A DNA stretch of 64,000 nt from the NCBI GenBank assembly GCA_963803015.1, contig CAWDKV010000004.1:868001-932000 (forward strand). Direction: 5' to 3'. Position 1 is the stretch's first letter; every line of letters starts with the position of its first letter. The translations under genes were made by a program, and so were the position numbers. Source of the DNA: Berkiella sp963803015 (GTDB lineage: Bacteria; Pseudomonadota; Gammaproteobacteria; Berkiellales; Berkiellaceae). This document shows, one piece after another, positions 1 to 6,527 of the stretch. The notes below the pieces were generated by a model, which was given only the letters and a program-made list of their open reading frames with translations, was not told the DNA's origin and ran no database searches.

Positions 1-479
1 ACGCTATCTTAAGCGATCAAGTCGATGCAGCGATTGGTCTGTCCTGCTTTCAGCAATTAGAAGTGGAAGCTTCTGGAGTGGAAAGTCAATTACTGCGAAT
101 TGATCAATTAGCTAATTTAGGGTGTTGTTGCTTTTGCTCTATTTTATTCATTACTCATGAAAAATTCTTAGAAACAGAAAAAGATCTATTCTCGCAATTC
201 ATGCAAGCTACAATGAAAGGGTTACTCTTAACCAGAGAAGCACCTGAAGAGGCTTTTAGAATTTTGAGTAAATTTGATCCCCATCTCAATACGCCTTTAT
301 TTAAGAAAATATTCACCCATTCCTTACCATTTTTTTCTCGTGATTTATTTAATAATGAACGAGATTGGGGCAAAGTGGGAAAATATGCGCATAAATTAGG
401 CATTGTCGGTGAAGATGTCCACCCACAAGCCTGTTACACCAACGAATTTATCCCTCAATCCACCTTAACTAGCGTATAA
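1..479 (+). CDS. THI5-family pyrimidine (HMP-P) synthase, 5' end outside window
   Basis: The reading frame is already open at base 3 and runs in frame through the GTG at 63, so this is the C-terminal part of a longer protein whose start lies before the window. The fold is that of the NMT1/THI5 periplasmic-binding-like family. A CCCFC motif (bases about 123-137) is the putative iron-binding signature of the fungal THI5 enzymes, which make 4-amino-5-hydroxymethyl-2-methylpyrimidine phosphate (HMP-P) from PLP and an active-site histidine; that histidine would lie upstream of the window. ABC-transporter relatives (ThiY) usually lack the cysteine cluster, so the synthase is preferred over a binding protein. 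The next gene, THI4-like, starts 18 bases downstream, so an operon for thiamine precursors is likely. A THI5 homologue is known in Legionella pneumophila. Confidence 0.8.
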   Translation, partial: AILSDQVDAAIGLSCFQQLEVEASGVESQLLRIDQLANLGCCCFCSILFITHEKFLETEKDLFSQFMQATMKGLLLTREAPEEAFRILSKFDPHLNTPLFKKIFTHSLPFFSRDLFNNERDWGKVGKYAHKLGIVGEDVHPQACYTNEFIPQSTLTSV

Positions 480-497
480 CAAATTAGGAGCAGTTTC

Positions 498-1304
498 ATG
501 TTCGCAGCAATTGATGAAAAGACTATCAGTAGAGCTATTATTAGTGAATATTACGCTCACCTTAACGATGCCGTAGAATCAGATGTGATCATAGCAGGGG
601 CAGGTCCTGCCGGTTTAGTAGCGGGCAGGATTTTAGCTAAAAAGGGGTACTCCGTCACCATTATAGAAAGAAATAACTATTTAGGGGGTGGTATGTGGAT
701 TGGTGGCTATTTAATGAACAAAGTCACCTTTAGAGCACCCGCGAATCGGATTTTAGATGAATTAGATATTCCTTATAAAATCTATCAAGAAGGGCTATTT
801 GTTGCTGACTCGCCCTTCTTTGCTTCAGGTCTCATTCGTGGGGCTTGTGAGGCGGGAGTGCGCTTTTTAAATATGACCATCATTGAAGATGTCATGGTTA
901 AAAATAAAAAGTTAGCCGGACTTGTTATCAACTGGACGCCGGTCACCATGCTTCCTAAAATGATCACATGCCTCGATCCTATCATTATTGAAGGAAAAAT
1001 CATTATTGATGCAACCGGGCATGATGCAGCAATCTGTAGTCTTTTAGGCAAAAGAAATTTATTAAGTCCGAAAGGAATGGGGCCATTATGGGTTGAAAAT
1101 TCTGAAAAGAGTATCGTAGAGCATACTAGAGAAATTTTCCCTAATTTGGTTATCGCTGGCATGGCCGTTTCTGAAAATGATGGCCTACCTCGAATGGGGC
1201 CAACTTTTGGTGGCATGTTACTGTCTGGAGAAGAAGCAGGCCTGGTAGCAGCTTCCTTACTTGAAAAAAAAGTAACCAAGATTGATGTGCCTGTTACAAA
1301 CTAG
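498..1304 (+). CDS. THI4-family thiazole synthase
   Basis: A 268-residue THI4/Thi1-type protein that forms the adenylated thiazole of thiamine from NAD, glycine and sulfide. The N-terminal dinucleotide-binding motif GAGPAG is at residues 34-39, an acidic residue (E57) ends the second strand, and a glycine-rich GGGMWIGG stretch follows at 63-70. The sulfur-donor position reads C-L-D-P (Cys158). Yeast and plant suicidal enzymes have C-M-D-P there and methanogen catalytic enzymes have H-V-D-P, so this protein looks like the cysteine, single-turnover type. The start is supported by AGGAG eight bases upstream. It lies between the THI5-like gene and ThiD2-ThiE. THI4 proteins of bacteria often lack the Cys; which mode operates here is an inference from this one residue. 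Confidence 0.88.
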   Translation: MFAAIDEKTISRAIISEYYAHLNDAVESDVIIAGAGPAGLVAGRILAKKGYSVTIIERNNYLGGGMWIGGYLMNKVTFRAPANRILDELDIPYKIYQEGLFVADSPFFASGLIRGACEAGVRFLNMTIIEDVMVKNKKLAGLVINWTPVTMLPKMITCLDPIIIEGKIIIDATGHDAAICSLLGKRNLLSPKGMGPLWVENSEKSIVEHTREIFPNLVIAGMAVSENDGLPRMGPTFGGMLLSGEEAGLVAASLLEKKVTKIDVPVTN

Positions 1305-1311
1305 GCAGGAC

Positions 1312-2256
1312 ATGCTGACTTTTCCTCATCAAGATCTCATGATTGATGCAAATATCAATCGCTTTAAAGAAGGAGCCAGAGTGCTAGAAGATCTGGCTCG
1401 CTTTGTTTTAAATGATTACAACTTGTTCGTTAAAATAAAAGATCTCAAACATCAGATCCAATTTAAAACCCTTGATAGACCTTTATCACAAAGAGATATA
1501 GGTGGCCCTACTTTCAAAGAATCTCCCCGCTCTGCTTCTTTGCTTGATCTCGCACATGCCAATGCACTGCGGATGCAAGAAGCCTCTAGAGTGCTAGAAG
1601 AAATATATGATAAAGATCTTTTTAAAGCTATTCGCTTTAGATCTTATGATATTCACACAGAAATAATAACGAAATTACAATTATTTTTGAAAAGAGATAA
1701 GTTAAAGGGAGTATATGCTATCTGTAATCCTGAGTTAATGTCTATTGATAAGATAGCAGTTCATATTAACCAAAAAAAAATTTCTATCTGTCAGGTGAGA
1801 ATGAAAAATTCGACAAAGCGTCAAGTTTTACAGGCTGTGCTAAAAATGCGAAAAATAGTTCAAGAACAAACGTTAATTATTGTCAATGATCATCTGGATA
1901 TTGCTTTAGCTTGTGCTGATGGCGTGCATCTTGGACAACAAGATTTGCCGCTTGAGATGGCAAGAAAAATTGCGCCAAGTCATTTTATAATAGGGGTAAG
2001 TTGTCACTCGGTTATGGAAGCGCAAACCGCTGCCATCGGAGGGGCACATTATATTAGCGTTGGCTGTTTATATCCAAGTTTTACGAAATCAGATGTGATA
2101 GATGTCGCTTTAGATACCCTTAAGGAGATAGTCGATGCCGTTGATGTCCCTGTATGTGCAATTGGTGGAATTAATGCTTCAAATATCGATGCAGTAATGG
2201 CTGCAAAAGTGAGCATGGTGGCGATGGCTAGTGGTTTTTTCGATACCATCCTCTAA
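1312..2256 (+). CDS. thiE: ThiD2-ThiE fusion: HMP-P kinase / thiamine-phosphate synthase
   Basis: A two-domain enzyme of about 314 residues. The first ~120 residues match the ThiD2 HMP-P kinase domain (DANINR, ARVLEDLARF and later RMQEASRVLEE), which phosphorylates HMP-P to HMP-PP. The remainder is a ThiE barrel with GVHLGQQDLP, GVSCHS, YISVGCLYPS and AIGGINA, which joins HMP-PP to the thiazole phosphate. The ATG at 1312 is preferred, seven bases after the THI4 stop with AGGA close by; ATGs at 1285 and 1339 and a TTG at 1282 are alternatives. Placed last in the operon, it completes precursor joining. The THI4 product is an adenylated thiazole, so a Nudix-type hydrolase is expected elsewhere in the genome. 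Confidence 0.88.
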   Translation: MLTFPHQDLMIDANINRFKEGARVLEDLARFVLNDYNLFVKIKDLKHQIQFKTLDRPLSQRDIGGPTFKESPRSASLLDLAHANALRMQEASRVLEEIYDKDLFKAIRFRSYDIHTEIITKLQLFLKRDKLKGVYAICNPELMSIDKIAVHINQKKISICQVRMKNSTKRQVLQAVLKMRKIVQEQTLIIVNDHLDIALACADGVHLGQQDLPLEMARKIAPSHFIIGVSCHSVMEAQTAAIGGAHYISVGCLYPSFTKSDVIDVALDTLKEIVDAVDVPVCAIGGINASNIDAVMAAKVSMVAMASGFFDTIL

Positions 2257-2257
2257 C

Positions 2258-3451
2258 TTACGATTTTATCGCAATATTTTGCAATGTCTTTGCTAAATCA
2301 TGAAAGGAGGACACTTGGCTTTGTAACGCTTTTTCCTCTTGACTCTCATCTGGAGATAAATTACTAAAACAAATCACTGAGGTTTTGCTTTTGCTGGCAT
2401 AACTGAGTTCTGTTCTAACGCCTTGCAGCCAACCGCTATGAGAATAAATAACATTTTCTGGGTTATCATTATTGATAAAAAGACCATAGCCATATTGAAT
2501 AGGACCCAAAAAAGAATCCTCTCCCGTGATATGTGGCGTTGTCATCAATTTCAAGGATTTTTTTGATAAAACTTTCCCAGAATATAAACCTTGATTCCAT
2601 TTCCTCAAATCATTTACCGTGGAAATGATGGCGCCTCCACCAGACAAAGGGAGTTCTAAATGAATTTCAGTCATGGGTATAGGCATGGTATTCAAGTTTG
2701 AGAGATTAGCGATATAGCGAACAGGAAATCTCTTATCTTGGTTAATATTTTTAATCAACTCTCTTTCCATAGCAAGTGAGGGTAAAAAGCTATCTTTCAT
2801 CAATAATGGAGAAAAAATGCGATGCAAGAGGAATTGACTAAAATCTCTCTCTTCTGACAGCTCTTTTATAATTACTGAAAGGAGTAAAAATCCGGTATTA
2901 TTGTATTCATATTTCTCGCCCGGATTAAAGCGCAGTGGTTTATCTTTTACGCTTGAAATAATATAGGAGATAACTTTTTCATCACCGATAGTCTCCAGAT
3001 TATCGATTTTTTCATTGGTATAACTTGTGATGCCACTGGAATGCGTGAGAAGCTGATGAATAGTGACTTCATTTACCCAAAATGGTACTTTCCCCTGCCA
3101 AATTTCATGTCCGGCATTTAAATAATGAATAATGGGTTTGTCGAGCTCTAATTTTCCATCTTCCCATAACAACAAAATAGCAGCAGCCGTAAATTGCTTA
3201 GAAAGCGAGGCTATCGGAAATGGCATATCATGTGTGAACGTTTTTTTCGATGTATAATTTGCCAAGCCAATCTCTTGATTAAAAATCGGTGTATTCTCTT
3301 TTAAAATTAAAACTGTCGCACTGGTTAAATATTTTTCTTGATAAGATGAAATCGCTTTCTGAAAATCAGAACGCTCTTTTGCATGGATAGTTGTCATAAC
3401 AATACACAAACTCACTAAACAAAAAATTAAAAAATTTTTTCTAAAAATCAT
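2258..3451 (-). CDS. Exported serine beta-lactamase-like hydrolase
   Basis: A 397-residue member of the class C beta-lactamase / penicillin-binding-protein-like serine hydrolase family. A hydrophobic N-terminus (residues 6-24) is a signal peptide, so it acts in the periplasm or outside. The catalytic S-x-x-K is SLSK (Ser82, Lys85), the Y-x-N motif is YNN at 183-185, and a C-terminal HSG triad (YSHSGW) takes the place of KTG. The family includes D-aminopeptidases, esterases and lactamase relatives, so the substrate cannot be read from sequence. Its stop lies one base beyond the convergent thiamine operon stop, which leaves no room for a separate terminator. Confidence 0.85.
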   Translation of the reverse strand: MIFRKNFLIFCLVSLCIVMTTIHAKERSDFQKAISSYQEKYLTSATVLILKENTPIFNQEIGLANYTSKKTFTHDMPFPIASLSKQFTAAAILLLWEDGKLELDKPIIHYLNAGHEIWQGKVPFWVNEVTIHQLLTHSSGITSYTNEKIDNLETIGDEKVISYIISSVKDKPLRFNPGEKYEYNNTGFLLLSVIIKELSEERDFSQFLLHRIFSPLLMKDSFLPSLAMERELIKNINQDKRFPVRYIANLSNLNTMPIPMTEIHLELPLSGGGAIISTVNDLRKWNQGLYSGKVLSKKSLKLMTTPHITGEDSFLGPIQYGYGLFINNDNPENVIYSHSGWLQGVRTELSYASKSKTSVICFSNLSPDESQEEKALQSQVSSFHDLAKTLQNIAIKS

Positions 3452-3611
3452 ACAGCTCTTCCCATCTTAATACAATCAGCGAGCTAAATTACCCTACAAA
3501 AGGTATCAGCATTTTTCTGACACGAAAACCCCTTTATAACAGAAATTTTGTATTTTCTTCTATATAAGTTAGTATATTACCACGTAAAATTTGAAATACT
3601 AAGGGCGAGCA

Positions 3612-4313
3612 ATGGGTGGCATGGCTGAAATTTATAGAGAAATTCATAAAGACAATGTTGAAAAAATGAAAGTGATAGCACACCACTTAAGAGAAAAATG
3701 TGTTGAGGCTGATTTACCTGTCACGGGATTAAATGAATGCCTTTTATATCAGATGTCAGAATTGATTTATCGTTACTTATTAATTCCACACCATCACGAT
3801 GAATTTACGCCGATAGAACAAATTATGGCGACTGTAAAAAGCCATATTAATGTGGTTGATTGTTATATATTTATTAAATTGCAAGAAATTCACTATAACA
3901 TTCATTTGGCAGGTGTGTGGCATAATGATGGTCTTGCCAATACGAATGATCTAAAAATTGAATTTCGTCAAAAGCTATTAGCTTTTCTTGAAAACCGCAC
4001 GGAGTTACATTTGCACAATGATCGGCTCCCTTCTCGTCAATCTATGCTTTGTCGCTTGGAAGAAAGTTATGATTTTTTTAATGAGCCGGCAACACAACAA
4101 ATTTTAAAAGATAATATTCGCATTGATCTCTTTACTGCCATCAAACAAGGATTCGAGCTATTGTGTTCTGCCGTTCTTCCTATTTGGTCCAAAGCGCGTC
4201 TAAAAGGATTCTATCATCTCTTTAATACCACGAATGATGCACGAGTCAACATTGTGCAAGAATCCTATGAAGATGTCAGCTATCAAAAGGTAATGCGTCA
4301 TAAAGCAAGATAA
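3612..4313 (+). CDS. Hypothetical protein, His-rich helical
   Basis: A 233-residue protein I do not recognise. It appears mostly alpha-helical and soluble, with no signal peptide or membrane segment. Histidine-bearing patches include PHHHDE near residue 61, IHYNIHLAGVWHND near 95 and LHLHND near 133, which might bind metal, but no family motif is evident. The ATG at 3612 has AAGGG six bases upstream; an ATG at 3621 is an alternative. It stands alone between a divergent hydrolase and a stem-loop that precedes the exonuclease gene. Confidence 0.7.
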   Translation: MGGMAEIYREIHKDNVEKMKVIAHHLREKCVEADLPVTGLNECLLYQMSELIYRYLLIPHHHDEFTPIEQIMATVKSHINVVDCYIFIKLQEIHYNIHLAGVWHNDGLANTNDLKIEFRQKLLAFLENRTELHLHNDRLPSRQSMLCRLEESYDFFNEPATQQILKDNIRIDLFTAIKQGFELLCSAVLPIWSKARLKGFYHLFNTTNDARVNIVQESYEDVSYQKVMRHKAR

Positions 4314-4365
4314 CGCTATCTATATTTAAATAGCCCAATCGAACTTACCCCTTCCCTTTACTTGA

Positions 4366-4415
4366 CATTCATGACAATTAAGTGAAAAATCCATTTCACT
4401 TAATTGTCATGAATG
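4366..4415. repeat. Perfect 22-bp inverted repeat with 6-nt loop
   Basis: Arm 4366-4387 is the exact reverse complement of arm 4394-4415, with a six-base loop AATCCA. The stem ends 10 bases before the GTG of the exonuclease gene. It is A+T-rich and lacks a following T-run, so it is not a standard intrinsic terminator. It could be an operator, a translation-blocking hairpin in the exonuclease mRNA, or a short mobile palindrome. Just upstream (4346-4356) TACCCCTTCCC resembles the reverse complement of the GGGAAGGGGTC signature next to the RAYT element at 62 kb. Confidence 0.85.
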
Positions 4416-4425
4416 GATTTGATTT

Positions 4426-5040
4426 GTGGATGAATTTGTCATTTTAGACTTTGAAACAACAGGGCTTTCACCAGCATATGCTAGAGTAATTGAAGTGGGC
4501 GCTATTATTGTAAAAGGATCAAAAGTCGTTGATAAACTGTCACACCTCATGGATCCCGGGCACCCCATTCCTTATTTCATCACCAATATCACGGGCATTA
4601 CGAATCAAATGATTAGAGGGCAGCCCACACCAGAACAAATCATGCCTAAACTTAAACAATTTATCGGTGAGAGAACAATTCTCTCTCACAATGCACCATT
4701 TGATCAAAAGTTTTTAGAATCAGAAATGGATTATATTGGAAAAGAAGTAGACAATAAATTTTTGTGTACCCTTAAATTATCTCGCCGACTTATTCCAAAT
4801 GCGCGTGATTATAAATTGACCACTTTGGCTTCGCACTTAAAACTATCTTTTCCCAAAGAACATAAAGCGCATCGCGCCTTAAATGATGTGATGATGACCT
4901 TACAACTGTGGTTCCATATTGAGAAATATCTTACTGACTATATTAAATCAAAACCTGATTTCGACTTGCTCTCAAAACTTTGCCGCCAACCTAAAAGCAA
5001 AATTTCGAAACTCCTTGATACTTATGTGGTTAATTTGTAA
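4426..5040 (+). CDS. DEDDh 3'-5' exonuclease (DnaQ/PolC-epsilon-like)
   Basis: A 204-residue single-domain exonuclease of the DnaQ superfamily. The acidic pair of ExoI is DFETTG (Asp8, Glu10), ExoII is SHNAPFD (Asp93), and the DEDDh histidine and last aspartate are in AHRALND (His149, Asp154). Such proteins remove 3' nucleotides from DNA or RNA with two metal ions; stand-alone versions act as proofreading subunits or repair/RNA-trimming nucleases. The predicted start is GTG at 4426. It is shorter than DnaQ epsilon (about 240 residues) and lacks an obvious polymerase-binding tail, so it is probably an auxiliary exonuclease. It overlaps the convergent acetyltransferase by 19 bases. Confidence 0.85.
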   Translation: MDEFVILDFETTGLSPAYARVIEVGAIIVKGSKVVDKLSHLMDPGHPIPYFITNITGITNQMIRGQPTPEQIMPKLKQFIGERTILSHNAPFDQKFLESEMDYIGKEVDNKFLCTLKLSRRLIPNARDYKLTTLASHLKLSFPKEHKAHRALNDVMMTLQLWFHIEKYLTDYIKSKPDFDLLSKLCRQPKSKISKLLDTYVVNL

Positions 5041-5471
5041 CGCATAACAGGCACAAATCTACCAGGGAAACTTTCAAACTCCCCTATTTTTTCAGCGCCC
5101 ATATGTCGATAAAAGCCTTCCGAATGAGGATCAGAATAAAATGTAAAAGTATCCCAATTATTTTCTTTGGCGACTTTTACTGCATAATGCCACATTTTTC
5201 TGCCAAACCCTTTACCAATCAATCTAGGCGCTAAGAAAAAATAATCAAGGATGGGTTCTGACTCTTTTAGATCAAAGGCAATCACAGCAACCATCACTTC
5301 TTGTTCAATCATCACAGCTATTTGTAGTTTGTTTAGATGTTCTATACTCAGTCCAAACTTATCCATAAATTTTTGAATAAATTCATGAGAATATCCCCAA
5401 AAAGCTTTAGACTCTCTGATAAGAGAATTAAGCTCTTGGATCTCTAAGGGTTGCGCTTTGCGAAATTTCAT
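5022..5471 (-). CDS. GNAT-family N-acetyltransferase
   Basis: A 149-residue GCN5-related acetyltransferase. The acetyl-CoA loop is R-L-I-G-K-G-F-G-R (near residue 94), and the C-terminal FYSDPHSEGFYRHMGAE strand-helix is typical of the family. It transfers acetyl from acetyl-CoA to an amine that cannot be predicted. Its 3' end overlaps the convergent exonuclease gene by 19 bases. Confidence 0.82.
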   Translation of the reverse strand: MKFRKAQPLEIQELNSLIRESKAFWGYSHEFIQKFMDKFGLSIEHLNKLQIAVMIEQEVMVAVIAFDLKESEPILDYFFLAPRLIGKGFGRKMWHYAVKVAKENNWDTFTFYSDPHSEGFYRHMGAEKIGEFESFPGRFVPVMRYKLTT

Positions 5472-5625
5472 ATGCTGAGCCTAGCACAATGATTTTCTGA
5501 GCTCAATCAACAATGCGTGTATTGCCCCCCATTTGCCTTATAAGTACTATGGGAAACTTTTTCTCTCTCAAAAACCACTGTATAATCACAACTCTAAGTC
5601 CACTCCAACAATAGGCTCTGTTGCT

Positions 5626-6522
5626 ATGCTAACCGTCACCGCTGAACAATTATCAAAAATATTAACTAAGTACAATGGTAAATTAATCGACGCTACGAAG
5701 GTCTCACCTTACCAACAATTCTCTCTTGGCTTCTATGCCAACCCCCAAATCGTGAGTGATGGCCGCGTACAATTTACAAGCCAACTGGATATCACTGAAG
5801 CTTATCAAAATTACCAACAAATCTATAAAACAGCTGAAGGAGCCACCTTTGTTGCTTTTGTGAAATGGATAGCTATCAAAGCCATGTTAAATACCCCGTT
5901 TAACTGGCGCTTGATTAATAATCAATGGTATGAGTTTAGCAACTTGCCATTAGAAGTATCGGTAAGAACCCGTGATGAACGGCAGCAAATTCTTTATTTT
6001 ATGAATGATGTGAGTCATTCATCCTGGGAAACTTTTTGTAAAAAACATGCTGCTCTCGCGCCAGGAGTTTTAAAAGATGATCTAGATTCAATTAAAGAAT
6101 TGCCCATTCATGCGGTTGCGCAAGAAGTAGTGGGCTTGAGAATTAATCGCATGACACAATATAATACGACTAATAAAATAAGTTGTGAACATCAACCTTG
6201 GATGGTCTTTAGTTTACCTTACCCTCAAGAGGGGAGAACTTATTTACCGTTTCATATTTCATTTTCACATAGCACCCTGACCCCAAAACTGGCAGAAGAT
6301 TTTCTGGAAAAATTTAGCGCTTTTGCCAGAATGTCACCGAGAGAAGTGGCTTCACAAGCCCAAGCACTCTTCAATCAACGTAGTCAAGAACCAGAAAAGC
6401 CTTCTTTTACAGTGAACTATCTTCCAGGATATGGTGCTAGCGTTCCCTCTGTTAGGCATGGGCTAAAGAAAGAACAATTAGAAAACACTGATCCACGTAG
6501 AGGGCTTTTGGCAAAACTATAA
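5626..6522 (+). CDS. Chloramphenicol-acetyltransferase-like protein
   Basis: About 299 residues from the ATG at 5626, which has an AGG about ten bases upstream; the frame is open back to a TTG at 5533. The middle and end resemble the CAT fold: a helix FVKWIAIKAMLNTP, a strand CEHQPWMVFSLPYP, then LPFHISFSHSTLTP and a long helix. In CAT the last segment holds H-H-x-x-x-D-G; here it reads S-H-S-T-L-T-P, keeping the catalytic histidine position but losing the structural Asp-Gly. The protein may therefore have another acyl-transfer role or be inactive. The similarity is from pattern recognition only and is moderate. It is convergent with the RhoGAP-Sec7 gene, five bases apart. Confidence 0.55.
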   Translation: MLTVTAEQLSKILTKYNGKLIDATKVSPYQQFSLGFYANPQIVSDGRVQFTSQLDITEAYQNYQQIYKTAEGATFVAFVKWIAIKAMLNTPFNWRLINNQWYEFSNLPLEVSVRTRDERQQILYFMNDVSHSSWETFCKKHAALAPGVLKDDLDSIKELPIHAVAQEVVGLRINRMTQYNTTNKISCEHQPWMVFSLPYPQEGRTYLPFHISFSHSTLTPKLAEDFLEKFSAFARMSPREVASQAQALFNQRSQEPEKPSFTVNYLPGYGASVPSVRHGLKKEQLENTDPRRGLLAKL

Positions 6523-6527
6523 GTACT

